Shown piece after piece: positions 1-7,013 of a stretch of DNA of 12,894 bases (the first letter of the stretch is position 1; each line of letters begins with the position of its first letter). The position numbers and the translations under genes are program-made. The stretch spans positions 1-12,894 of the forward strand of contig JBOGFC010000105.1 in NCBI GenBank assembly GCA_050742155.1, in the 5' to 3' direction. The stretch is from JBOGFC01 sp050742155. Its GTDB lineage: Bacteria > Actinomycetota > Acidimicrobiia > Spongiisociales > JALYHC01. The notes beneath the pieces were generated by a model. That model was not told where the DNA came from. It saw nothing but the letters and a program-made list of their open reading frames with translations, and did no database searches.

Positions 1-1
1 G

Positions 2-64
2 TTCCGGACCGCCGGCGGGTCATTACTCACGCAAGAACGAGAGGGGGAGGTGCGGGGGCGATGA
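2..64 (+). CDS. Possible 3' end of an upstream gene (partial)
   Basis: One frame is open from the left edge and ends in TGA at 62-64, forming an ATGA overlap with the ATG of the VWA gene at 61. Its last residues read REGEVRGR. The same coupled overlap recurs at most junctions in this window, and G/C dominates third codon positions, so this may be the tail of the preceding gene in the operon. In BatA-like loci that gene is often a DUF58 protein, but nothing in these 20 codons identifies it. The other two frames are also open across this short stretch, so the call is weak. Confidence 0.35.
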   Translation, partial: FRTAGGSLLTQEREGEVRGR

Positions 65-1929
65 GCCTGCTGGTGCCGGCGGCGCTGGCGGTGCTGGGGC
101 TGGCCGTTCCCCTGGTGGTCCTCTACATGCTGCGCTCCCGGCGGGAGCGGGTGGTCGTGCCCAGCCTACTGCTGTGGGAGGGTGCCGGCCCGGCGGTGAG
201 CTCGGCGGTTCCCTGGCAGCGGCTGCGGGTGACCGCTCTGCTGCTGCTCCAACTCCTGGCGCTGGCCCTGTTCGCCTTCGCCCTGGCGCGCCCCTTCCTC
301 GTCCAAGAGACCCTGCTCGGGCCGCACACGGTGCTGGTGGTCGACACCTCAGGCTCGATGGCGATGGCCGGGCGGCTCGACCTTGCCCGGCAACGGGCCC
401 TCGAGCTGGTGCGGGAGGCCTCCGAGACCAACCTGATCTCGATCGTCGAGGCCGGCCCCGCTCCCCGGGTGCTGGCCTCCTTCTCCAGGGATCCTCACGA
501 TCTCAGCGCGGTGCTGGTGGACCTGGAGCCGACCGGGGGCGTGGAGGACCTGGCCGAGGGCTTGCGCCTGGCCCGCGGCCTGGCCACTCCCGACCATCCC
601 ACCAGCATCCTCATCCTCTCCGACGGAGGCCCGCCCGGTCCGGCCCCGGTCGAGGAGCCGGTGGTCGGGGCGCGCCACCTCCTCTACCGGTCCTCGGACG
701 AGAACCTGGCCATCACCGCCTTCAGCACCGAGCCGACCGCGGAGGGTTCCGCTCGAGCCTTTCTGGAGGTGTCCAACTTCGGGGGGAGGGAGCACCGTGT
801 GGAGGTGGAGGTGTCGGTGAACGGGCTGCCGGCCGGGCGGGTCGAGCTGGCGGTCGGGCCGGCCGGACGGGCCCGCCGGACGGTTCCCATGCAGGCCGGG
901 CCGGGCGACGTGGTAGCCGCCCGCCTGGTCGCCCACCAGGACGCGCTCTCCCTCGACGACCAGGCCAGCCTCCTCCTGGGCGGAGGCCCCGAGCGGGCCG
1001 TGGCGGTGTTGGGGGAGGGATCGGTGTTCCTGGAGGGGCTCTTGCAGGCGGCGCCCGGCTTCGGTCCGGCCGCCGGCACCCCGCCCGACCTGCTCATCAT
1101 CGACCGGGGGCCGGCCGGCTCCCTCGACCGTCCCGCCTGGCTCATCCGGCCGGAGGTCCCTCCTCCCGGGGTCGAGGTGGTGGGGGTGGTCCGTAACGCA
1201 GTGGTCACCTACCAGCGCCCGGGCGAGCCGCTGCTGGAAGGGATCGACCTCTCCGACCTGGCGGTGGCCGAGGCCCAGGTGGTGGAGGCCCACAACTGGC
1301 TGCCCCTGGTGCGGGCCGGTGATGCCCCCTTGCTCCTGCTCGGCGAGGTGGATGGCCACCGGGCGGTCTATTCCACCTTCGACCTGACCCACTCCAACCT
1401 GCCGGTGCAGGTGGCCTTCCCGGTGCTGGGTGCCCGGCTCCTCGAGTGGCTGGCCGGCGGGCAGGTCCAGGCCGGAATCACCGCCCCGGCCGGCGTGCCG
1501 ATCGCCCTCGCTCCGCCGCCGGGGTCCGCCTCCGAGGTGAGCGATCCGGCCGGCGATGTGGTGGCCCTGCCTCCCGGCGCCGTCCTCTACACGGACACCG
1601 GAGCGCCGGGGGTGTACCGGGTGAGCTACCGGGCGGAGGACGGGTCGGCCGTGGAGGGCCCGACCGCCGTGCGGCAGTTCGCCTCACAGGAGTCGGCCGG
1701 GGGCTTCCGCCAGCTTGGGACCAGCCCTCCCGACCTCGGGGCCCGGAGCCGGGGCGAGCTGATCCGGGAGCAGGCTCCCTGGCTGGTCGGACTGCTGCTG
1801 GTGATCGGCCTCGTCGAGTGGTGGGTGGGGCACGGCCGCCCCGGGGCCGAGCGGCTCCTCCCTCGGCCCTCCCTCCGCCTCAGGGCGAGGGCCGGGGTGG
1901 GAGGAGGCCGGGGTGGGGGTTACCTGTGA
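61..1929 (+). CDS. BatA-like membrane protein with VWA domain
   Basis: Predicted 622-residue inner-membrane protein. Residues 5-24 and about 57-81 are hydrophobic segments separated by a short basic loop, the layout of the BatA / aerotolerance-regulator N-terminal domain. A VWA domain follows: the MIDAS metal motif DTSGS is at 95-99, and a strand ending in SDGG has Asp188. The later part has a Rossmann-like strand (DLLIIDRG) suggesting a degenerate amidotransferase-like fold. A third membrane segment is near 574-592, just before the C-terminus. The ATG at 61 has a strong purine-rich ribosome site at 42-50. The gene overlaps the next by 4 bases (GTGA). VWA proteins of this type usually work with a MoxR ATPase and a DUF58 protein in envelope assembly or stress roles; here that is inference. 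The last ~22 residues are encoded by a C/G-rich palindromic repeat and are probably not native to the fold. Confidence 0.85.
   Translation: MSLLVPAALAVLGLAVPLVVLYMLRSRRERVVVPSLLLWEGAGPAVSSAVPWQRLRVTALLLLQLLALALFAFALARPFLVQETLLGPHTVLVVDTSGSMAMAGRLDLARQRALELVREASETNLISIVEAGPAPRVLASFSRDPHDLSAVLVDLEPTGGVEDLAEGLRLARGLATPDHPTSILILSDGGPPGPAPVEEPVVGARHLLYRSSDENLAITAFSTEPTAEGSARAFLEVSNFGGREHRVEVEVSVNGLPAGRVELAVGPAGRARRTVPMQAGPGDVVAARLVAHQDALSLDDQASLLLGGGPERAVAVLGEGSVFLEGLLQAAPGFGPAAGTPPDLLIIDRGPAGSLDRPAWLIRPEVPPPGVEVVGVVRNAVVTYQRPGEPLLEGIDLSDLAVAEAQVVEAHNWLPLVRAGDAPLLLLGEVDGHRAVYSTFDLTHSNLPVQVAFPVLGARLLEWLAGGQVQAGITAPAGVPIALAPPPGSASEVSDPAGDVVALPPGAVLYTDTGAPGVYRVSYRAEDGSAVEGPTAVRQFASQESAGGFRQLGTSPPDLGARSRGELIREQAPWLVGLLLVIGLVEWWVGHGRPGAERLLPRPSLRLRARAGVGGGRGGGYL
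1855..1917. repeat. C/G-rich palindromic element in the 3' end of the VWA gene
   Basis: CTCCTCCC (1855-1862) pairs with GGGAGGAG (1899-1906), and inside it GGCCCTC (1865-1871) pairs perfectly with GAGGGCC (1887-1893), giving an imperfect palindrome of about 52 bases. The 11-mer GCCGGGGTGGG occurs twice, at 1891-1901 and 1907-1917, with a 16-base period. It encodes the Arg/Gly-rich tail of the first VWA protein and ends 8 bases before the GTG start of the next gene. I recall short C-rich/G-rich palindromes of this look scattered through many bacterial genomes; a family assignment would need a search. A similar element lies inside mnmA at 9089-9130. Confidence 0.6.
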
Positions 1930-4613
1930 TCCTGCTCCGTCCCTGGTGGCTGTTGATCCTCCCGGTGGGCTGGGCGCTGGTCCTGGTGGTGGCCCGACGC
2001 GGCCGCCGGACCGTGCCGGGTCGTCAGCACCGTTGGGCGACCCGGCTGCGTCTTTTCGGCGTGACGCTGTTGGTGCTGGCCCTGGCCCATCCGGTGGCCG
2101 CCCGGGTGGTGCGGGAGCGCTCGGTGCTCTTCCTCCTCGACCGTTCGGCATCGGTGAGCCCCGAAGGGCAGGCCCTCCAGGAGCTGTTCGTGGCCGAGGC
2201 CATCCGCCAGGCGCCGCCCGACGCCCGAAGCGGGACGGCGGTGTTCGCCCGGGAGATGCGCATGGACGTGGCACTGGCGCCCGGCCGGGTTCCCCAGCAA
2301 GTGCGGACGGTGGTGGACCAGTCGGGGACCGACATCGCCGCTGCCTTGCGAGGCGCCGCCGCCGTGCTCCCTTCGGAGGGGTCCCGGCGGGTGGTGCTGG
2401 TCACCGACGGCGCCGAGACCTCCGGTGACGCCCGGGCCGCCGCCCGGGAGCTGGCCGAACTGGGGGTGGTGGTCGATGTGCTGCGTCTGGGGAGCCGCCG
2501 GGGGCCGGATGCCCTCATCGAGGGCCTGGAGGCGCCGGCCGCCGCCCGGGAAGGGGAAGTGGTCCCCGTCACGGTGGTGGTGCGCTCCAACCAGGCCGGG
2601 GCGGCGACGCTGGTGATCCGGGGCGGGGAGGGTGAGCCGGAGCGGGTAGAGGTCGACCTCCGCGCGGGCCGCAACGAGGTGAGGGTGCAGGTGCCGGCCG
2701 GAGAGGCCGGCGTGCTGCGGGTCTCCGCCGGGCTGGAGGCGTCCTTCGACGAGGTCCCGGAGAACGACCGGGGCGAGGCGGTGGTGCGGGTGTTGGGTCC
2801 GGCTCGCCTGGCGCTGGTGGAGGGTCGGCCCGGCGAGGCGGAGAGCCTGGCCGCCGCCCTGCGGGCCGGGGGGCTGGTGGTGGAGGTGATGCCCCGGCTG
2901 CCCTCGGAGGAGGAGCTGCTCGGGTTCGACGCGGTGGTGCTGGTCAACCTGCCGGCCCCACCGGCACCGGAGGCCGAGCGCCTGGCCCGCTTCGTCGAGG
3001 AGCTCGGGCGGGGCCTGGTGGTGGTGGGTGGTGACCAGGCCTACGGCCTGGGAAATTACCAGGAGACCGCCTTCGAGGAGCTGCTCCCGGTGCGCAGCAA
3101 CCCGGACGACCTGGTGCGGCGCCAACCGGTGGCCGAGGTGCTGGTCATCGACACCTCCGGCTCGATGGGGAGATGCCACTGTCGGGAGGGCCGCCAGACC
3201 TTCATGCAGGAGGGGGGCATCAACAAGACCGACATCTCCAGGGCCGGGGCGGCGCTGGCCATCGAGGCGCTCAGCCCCACCGACCGGGTGGGGGTGCTGG
3301 CCTTCACGTCATCGTCCGACTGGGTCATCCCCCTCCAGAACGTCCCGCCGCCCGGACAGGTCCAGGCGGCGCTCGGCACCCTGGCCGCAGAGGGAAATAC
3401 GGAGATCGCCCAGGCGCTCCGCAGCGCCCTGGAGGAGCTGCGGGACGAGCCCGAGAGCCTGCGCCACATCGTGCTCTTCACCGATGGATGGGACCCGGAC
3501 GACTCCAACCTGCTCACGGTGGCCCAGGAGATCGCCGACGCCGGCGTCACCTTGTCGGTGCTGGCCACCGGGGAGGGAGCGGCCACCACCCTCAGCCGCA
3601 TGGCGTCGGTGGGAGGGGGGCGCTTCTACCCGGGGACCGACCTGGCGGCGGTGCCGGAGGTGTTCGTGGAGGAGACCTTGCGGGTGGCCCGCAACCTGGT
3701 GGCCGAGGGCGCCTTCCGCCCTCTCCTGGGGGCCGCCTCCCAAGTCACCGCCGGCCTGACGGCCGCCCCTCCGCTGCGCGGGTACGTGGTGACCACCTTC
3801 AAATCGGCCGCCCAGAGCCCCCTCCAGATAGGACCGGAGGACCCCTTGCTGGCGACCTGGCAGCGGGGCCTGGGGCGGGTGAGCGCCTGGACCTCCGACG
3901 CCACCACCCGATGGTCGGCCGACTGGCTGCCTTGGGAGGGATACCAGCAGTTCTGGGGCCGAGTGGTGGGGGACGTGCTGCCGGCCGGCCGGGAGACACC
4001 GCCCGGGGTGACCCTCTCCGGAGGAGAGCTCACGGTGGGCTTTGACGTCTCCAATGTCCCGCTGGACGCCACCGGCCTGGCCCGGGTGGTCGACCCCAGC
4101 GGCCGGGTGAGCGCCGTCCCTCTGCGCCGCACCGGCGAGTCGTCTTTCGAAGGGGAGATGCGGGTGGGCGCTCCCGGCGCCTACTGGGTGGCGGTCACCG
4201 TGGAGGCGTCTGGAGCCGTAGTGGCTTCGGGGAGCTCGGGGGCGGTGTCCAGCTACTCGGAGGAGTTTGCTTTCCGTGACCCGGACCCGGCCCTGGCCGG
4301 AGATGTGGCCGCCCTCACGTCGGGACGGGTCGATCCCGACCCCGGGGCCGTCTTCGACGCGGCACCGGTGCAGGGCAGGGCGCGGCGGGCCCTCTGGCCG
4401 TGGCTGGTGGCGGCCGCCCTGGCCCTCTTCCTCACCGACGTGGGCTTGCGCCGGCTGGTGGTGGCCCGCGGCGACCTCTCCCGCTGGCGAGAGGCACTGG
4501 TGCCGCGCCGGCGGAAGCCGGTCGAGGCGCTCGATATCGAGGCTCCCGAAAGCCGGAAGGCGGTCCCCGAGGAGGAGAGCCTGGGCCGATTGCTGCGCCG
4601 TAAGCGGCGATGA
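1926..4613 (+). CDS. Membrane protein with two VWA modules around a GATase1-like domain
   Basis: Predicted 895 residues. Hydrophobic segments at 7-23 and 43-59 precede a first VWA-like module with DRSAS at 72-76 and TDG with Asp161. Next comes a class I glutamine-amidotransferase-like fold ending in LVVVGGDQAYG; no nucleophilic Cys is visible there, so it is probably non-catalytic. A second VWA module has DTSGS at 409-413 and FTDG with Asp520. An insert right after the second MIDAS carries Cys-His-Cys (417-419). A long extracytoplasmic stretch, a C-terminal membrane helix near 823-839 and a basic, charged cytoplasmic tail follow. The GTG at 1926 is chosen because it gives a GTGA overlap with the preceding stop and starts just before the first membrane helix; the frame is open upstream but inside the previous gene. 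The architecture resembles large VWA/GATase proteins next to BatA-like genes. Role in envelope protein assembly is inference. Confidence 0.85.
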   Translation: MILLRPWWLLILPVGWALVLVVARRGRRTVPGRQHRWATRLRLFGVTLLVLALAHPVAARVVRERSVLFLLDRSASVSPEGQALQELFVAEAIRQAPPDARSGTAVFAREMRMDVALAPGRVPQQVRTVVDQSGTDIAAALRGAAAVLPSEGSRRVVLVTDGAETSGDARAAARELAELGVVVDVLRLGSRRGPDALIEGLEAPAAAREGEVVPVTVVVRSNQAGAATLVIRGGEGEPERVEVDLRAGRNEVRVQVPAGEAGVLRVSAGLEASFDEVPENDRGEAVVRVLGPARLALVEGRPGEAESLAAALRAGGLVVEVMPRLPSEEELLGFDAVVLVNLPAPPAPEAERLARFVEELGRGLVVVGGDQAYGLGNYQETAFEELLPVRSNPDDLVRRQPVAEVLVIDTSGSMGRCHCREGRQTFMQEGGINKTDISRAGAALAIEALSPTDRVGVLAFTSSSDWVIPLQNVPPPGQVQAALGTLAAEGNTEIAQALRSALEELRDEPESLRHIVLFTDGWDPDDSNLLTVAQEIADAGVTLSVLATGEGAATTLSRMASVGGGRFYPGTDLAAVPEVFVEETLRVARNLVAEGAFRPLLGAASQVTAGLTAAPPLRGYVVTTFKSAAQSPLQIGPEDPLLATWQRGLGRVSAWTSDATTRWSADWLPWEGYQQFWGRVVGDVLPAGRETPPGVTLSGGELTVGFDVSNVPLDATGLARVVDPSGRVSAVPLRRTGESSFEGEMRVGAPGAYWVAVTVEASGAVVASGSSGAVSSYSEEFAFRDPDPALAGDVAALTSGRVDPDPGAVFDAAPVQGRARRALWPWLVAAALALFLTDVGLRRLVVARGDLSRWREALVPRRRKPVEALDIEAPESRKAVPEEESLGRLLRRKRR

Positions 4614-5236
4614 GACGGCCGGCGGTGGCGGCCATCGTGACCCTTCTGGCGGCGTGCTCCCGGTCGCCGGCCACCGGGACCACAGTTGCTACGGAGCCGG
4701 CCGCCTTCCAGCTCCTGGCCAACAGCATGCACCCCGACCTGGTCTTTGAAGCACAGCCGGGCGGGGGATCATCGCTCCAGGTGGGACAGGAGTTGCGCCG
4801 GGCCGGGCATCGAGTCGCGGGGGAGACGGCGGTGCACGTTGGTACCGTGCTCACCTCCTCCGGTCAAGTGAAGCTGGTCCGGTTCCGGGGAAAGGACGGC
4901 CCGGAGTCGCCCGTTGCGGGGTGCATCGGCGCGTACGGTGGACGAGGAGGTGGGGTCTCGTGTGGCGACGTGCCACCACCGCCGGCGATCGTGTTCGTCG
5001 GCACCAACTGTGGAGGCAGAGATCCTTTCTCGGACCTTATGGTCACGGTTCCCCAAGACGCCCTGGCCGTCCTGGTTGAGGCAGGCGACGACCTGTCCAT
5101 CCTCGTCCGCCCGACCGGCGGGCTGGCCTACGCCGAGTGGCCCGGCCTCCGTCTCCCGTCTCGCGTCACGGTTTTCCTGGGGGGTGGCGAGCGCCTGGTC
5201 GTGGACTCGCCCGTGATCTCGTTTTCCTGCTCGTGA
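4610..5236 (+). CDS. Predicted lipoprotein of unknown function
   Basis: 208 residues. The short basic N-terminus and hydrophobic stretch end in a lipobox, LAAC, with Cys16 as the likely lipidated residue, so the protein should be anchored outside the cytoplasmic membrane. Four further cysteines (105, 118, 134 and 207) fit an oxidised extracytoplasmic domain. I recognise no family. The ATG at 4610 forms an ATGA overlap with the stop of the VWA/GATase gene, so translation is coupled and a joint role with the VWA proteins is plausible. Codon use is a little less GC-biased than in the VWA genes, which may mean weaker constraint or a lineage-specific gene. Confidence 0.7.
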   Translation: MRRPAVAAIVTLLAACSRSPATGTTVATEPAAFQLLANSMHPDLVFEAQPGGGSSLQVGQELRRAGHRVAGETAVHVGTVLTSSGQVKLVRFRGKDGPESPVAGCIGAYGGRGGGVSCGDVPPPPAIVFVGTNCGGRDPFSDLMVTVPQDALAVLVEAGDDLSILVRPTGGLAYAEWPGLRLPSRVTVFLGGGERLVVDSPVISFSCS

Positions 5237-5814
5237 TGGGACCAGAAGGTGCACCGCGCGGCGAGCGGGTTCGGAGCTGGGGGCTCGCCATGGCGGCGGT
5301 GGCCGCCTTCCTCCTGGCGCTGGTCGGGCTTCCCTATCTCATCGTTGGTGACACCCGGAGGTCGGATGAGGCGGACCGGCCGGCGGTCGATCCCCGGACG
5401 CTCGACGACGGCGCCCTGGTCCTGGTCAGCGGTGACCTGGAAGGAACCTACCGGCTGGGCTTCAATGAATCTTCGATCGTTGAGGTGACCCGGCGAGTCT
5501 ATGCAGTGTTCCGGGGCGATCTGGACTACATGACGGTGGCGGGGACGTTCGACGAGGACGGAAAGAGCCGGGACGACCTCAGGGTGCTCTTCACCTTGCA
5601 GGGAACCCAATTCCTGGCCACCGAGGGGGAGTGCCGGGCCACCGTCCTCGAGCTCCACGGCCAGCAGTTCGACCGCTTCCACCCGCATCCGGTGCCGGCG
5701 GGAGGGCTGGTGACTCCAGTGCGGGGGACGGTGGCCTGCGAGGGCCTCACCGCCGACGGCCTCACCATCGAGGTGGAGGCCGGCTTTGCAGCCTCTCACC
5801 CGCCCCACGAGTGA
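5236..5814 (+). CDS. Single-pass membrane protein of unknown function
   Basis: 192 residues from ATG 5236, which shares one base with the preceding TGA; GTG 5233 is an equally coupled alternative adding one residue. A short charged cytoplasmic leader is followed by one membrane helix at about 16-37 and an extracytoplasmic domain of about 150 residues, rich in beta-type alternation. It contains only two cysteines, Cys133 and Cys168, a likely disulfide pair. No family is recognised. As the last gene of the coupled VWA cassette it may be a partner or substrate of those proteins. An in-frame ATG at 5137 lies inside the lipoprotein gene and would add a non-signal-like leader, so it was not used. 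Confidence 0.7.
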   Translation: MGPEGAPRGERVRSWGLAMAAVAAFLLALVGLPYLIVGDTRRSDEADRPAVDPRTLDDGALVLVSGDLEGTYRLGFNESSIVEVTRRVYAVFRGDLDYMTVAGTFDEDGKSRDDLRVLFTLQGTQFLATEGECRATVLELHGQQFDRFHPHPVPAGGLVTPVRGTVACEGLTADGLTIEVEAGFAASHPPHE

Positions 5815-5862
5815 GTTTTGGACTGGTTACATCACATCAGCTCATGGTTTTGTCATCAATGC
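5815..5862 (+). promoter_or_regulatory. A/T-richer leader before the antitoxin gene, possible operator
   Basis: This 48-base spacer is clearly richer in A/T than its surroundings. It contains the imperfect palindrome CATCAGCTCATG (5835-5846, 10 of 12 symmetric), and ATCAC at 5831-5835 is inverted as GTGAT at 5863-5867 over the start codon. Ribbon-helix-helix antitoxins usually repress their own promoter through short palindromes, so an operator here is plausible. No convincing -35/-10 pair was seen; TTGGAC at 5818 lacks a good partner. Confidence 0.25.
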
Positions 5863-6099
5863 GTGATCGGGACCCAGATTTCCTTGACCGAGGAGCAGAT
5901 GCAAAGGGCGCGCCGTCGGGCCGCCCGCCGGGGCGTGTCGCTGGCCGCCCTCGTCCGGGAGGCGCTGGAGCTGCTCCTCGAGGACTCGTCGGCCGAGCAC
6001 CGCCGGGCGCGAGCCAAACAGGCCGTGGGCGGGTTTCGCTCGGGCCACACCGACACCAGCGAGCGACACGACGAGGTGCTCGGAGAGCATCGTTGGTGA
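5863..6099 (+). CDS. Ribbon-helix-helix (CopG/VapB-type) antitoxin
   Basis: 78 residues from GTG 5863. An N-terminal strand (TQISLT, residues 4-9), a first helix over about 10-22 and a second over about 25-38 (VSLAALVREALELLL) give the ribbon-helix-helix DNA-binding fold. The C-terminal tail, with GGFRSG and SERHDE, matches the toxin-binding tail of VapB-like antitoxins paired with PIN toxins. It overlaps the following PIN gene by 4 bases (GTGA), the usual antitoxin-toxin arrangement. It should bind operator DNA and neutralise the toxin. TTG 5818 would extend it, but the added residues are Cys/Trp/His-rich and unlike the family, so GTG 5863 is preferred. The antitoxin looks intact although its partner is broken. 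Confidence 0.75.
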   Translation: MIGTQISLTEEQMQRARRRAARRGVSLAALVREALELLLEDSSAEHRRARAKQAVGGFRSGHTDTSERHDEVLGEHRW

Positions 6100-6399
6100 G
6101 GGTCCTGGTCGACACCTCGGCCCTCTACGCGGTGGTCGAGACCAGCGCGCTGGTGCAACGGCGCTTTGGGGACGGAAGCCGCCGAGCGGCTCCACGACAC
6201 CCTCCTACAGGTGGTGGAGGTGTGGGCGGTCGACCAGGTCATCCACGGGATGGCGGTGGGGCGCTGGCGCCGGGAAGGACGCCGGGGCCTATCGCTGGTC
6301 GACGTGACCAGCTTTGTGATGATGGAGACCCGGGGGATGGAAAGCGCCTTCGCCTTCGATGACGACTTCATCGGGGCCGGGTTCGCTACCCTCGGCTGA
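6096..6399 (+). pseudogene. Degraded VapC-like PIN-domain toxin
   Basis: The frame begins at GTG 6096 with VLVDTSALYAVV, the first PIN strand and its acidic Asp6. It jumps straight to ETSALVQRR, which in this family normally lies about 30 residues later, so an internal in-frame deletion is inferred. The frame then breaks: after 6164 the protein continues one base forward as LGTEAAERLHD through SLVDVTSF and AFDDDF to TGA at 6397-6399. One extra T in TTT at 6165-6167 explains it, since removing it reads CGC TTG GGG. All four expected acidic residues remain (codons at 6111, 6138, 6301 and near 6358-6366), but split over two frames. PIN toxins are Mg-dependent RNases; this copy should be inactive. 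Sequencing error could explain the frameshift but not the deletion. Confidence 0.75.
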
Positions 6400-6440
6400 G
6401 CCGGCTTGTGGGCACCCTCGCCCGAAGTCCCTGAAGGCGG

Positions 6441-6482
6441 GCCCGCATCGTTGCCGCAGCCTCGGGCGCTCGAGATGCGGGC
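6441..6482. terminator. Inverted repeat in convergent spacer, possible bidirectional terminator
   Basis: GCCCGCATC (6441-6449) and GATGCGGGC (6474-6482) form a perfect 9-bp stem around a 24-base loop that can fold a small inner hairpin. It sits in the 132-base spacer (6400-6531) between the rightward toxin remnant and the leftward SRPBCC gene, where a two-way terminator would be useful. There is no T-tract on either side, so intrinsic termination is not shown. Nothing else was seen in the spacer. Confidence 0.35.
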
Positions 6483-6531
6483 GGATCGGGGATCGCACGC
6501 TGACCCTGGCTTGAAAGGTCTGCTAGTGGGG

Positions 6532-6969
6532 TTACGAGATCCTCCGCCGGAACCGCTCCAGGTTCCCCTGCATGATGCGCCGAAGGAATGGGCGTACCAC
6601 CCACGCTCCGATGGGGCCACCCAGGAACCAGGGAATTCGCAGGCGCTCTTCCCAGCTGAAGCGGGTGCGCCCCTCTCGGAGCGGCTCCAGCTCGAGCTGT
6701 CCTTCACCCCCGACCATTCCTCTATGGGCCACCGCGATGCGATGGAATGGTTCCCAGGAGATGACCTCGAGCAGGTCGGTGGTGCGGAAGGGGCCGAACC
6801 GGGTCGTTACCGCCAGACGGGTGCCCACCCCCTGGCGCTGGTCACCGAGGAAGTCGACGGCGAGAGCATCGGCCATCCACTGGACGTGGGAGGCCAGGTC
6901 GGAGGCGTGCCGCCAGACCTCCTCGGAGGGAGCGTCGATGTCCACCGACACGCGCACCACAAGCAACAT
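6532..6969 (-). CDS. SRPBCC-fold (polyketide cyclase/START-like) protein
   Basis: 145 residues, leftward. The start VRVSVDIDAPSEEVW is the typical first strand and helix of the SRPBCC ligand-binding fold. Residues such as HVQWMADALAVDFLG, the DLLEVISWEPFHRIAV stretch and the C-terminal helix from FLRRIMQGNLERFRRR also fit the family, as does the length. Members bind hydrophobic small molecules or lipids; the ligand here is unknown. ATG at 6967-6969 is used, but the AGAGGAG ribosome site (complement of 6971-6977) ends only one base before it, so TTG ending at 6966 or GTG ending at 6960 may be the true start. It diverges from the cysteine desulfurase gene with 44 bases between them and converges on the toxin remnant. 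Confidence 0.75.
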   Translation of the reverse strand: MLLVVRVSVDIDAPSEEVWRHASDLASHVQWMADALAVDFLGDQRQGVGTRLAVTTRFGPFRTTDLLEVISWEPFHRIAVAHRGMVGGEGQLELEPLREGRTRFSWEERLRIPWFLGGPIGAWVVRPFLRRIMQGNLERFRRRIS

Positions 6970-6975
6970 ACTCCT

Positions 6976-7003
6976 CTGCCGCCGGCGATGGTTCCGGCGG
7001 GAG
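6976..7003. promoter_or_regulatory. Inverted repeat in the divergent spacer, overlapping the ribosome site of the cysteine desulfurase gene
   Basis: CTGCCGCCGG (6976-6985) is inverted as CCGGCGGGAG (6994-7003) with one mismatch and an 8-base loop. It fills most of the 44-base spacer between the SRPBCC gene and the cysteine desulfurase operon. Its right arm contains GGGAG (6999-7003), the likely ribosome site for ATG 7014. It could be a shared operator, or an RNA hairpin limiting translation. GC-rich DNA yields such repeats by chance, so confidence is modest. Confidence 0.35.
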
Positions 7004-7013
7004 CCGTGCGACA

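Noticed and set aside
1446..1925. Upstream in-frame extension of the VWA/GATase gene
   Set aside because: The added residues are Arg/Gly/Pro-rich shadow sequence inside the previous gene; GTG 1926 with a GTGA overlap leads directly into a membrane helix.
1920..3179. Long leftward open frame (about 419 codons) opposite the VWA/GATase gene
   Set aside because: Its His/Gln/Pro-rich translation is the mirror of a clearly recognisable VWA gene. Long antisense frames are common in DNA this GC-rich.
6160..6175. Programmed frameshift to rescue the PIN toxin
   Set aside because: No recognisable slippery heptamer or stimulatory structure, and the internal deletion would remain after any shift.
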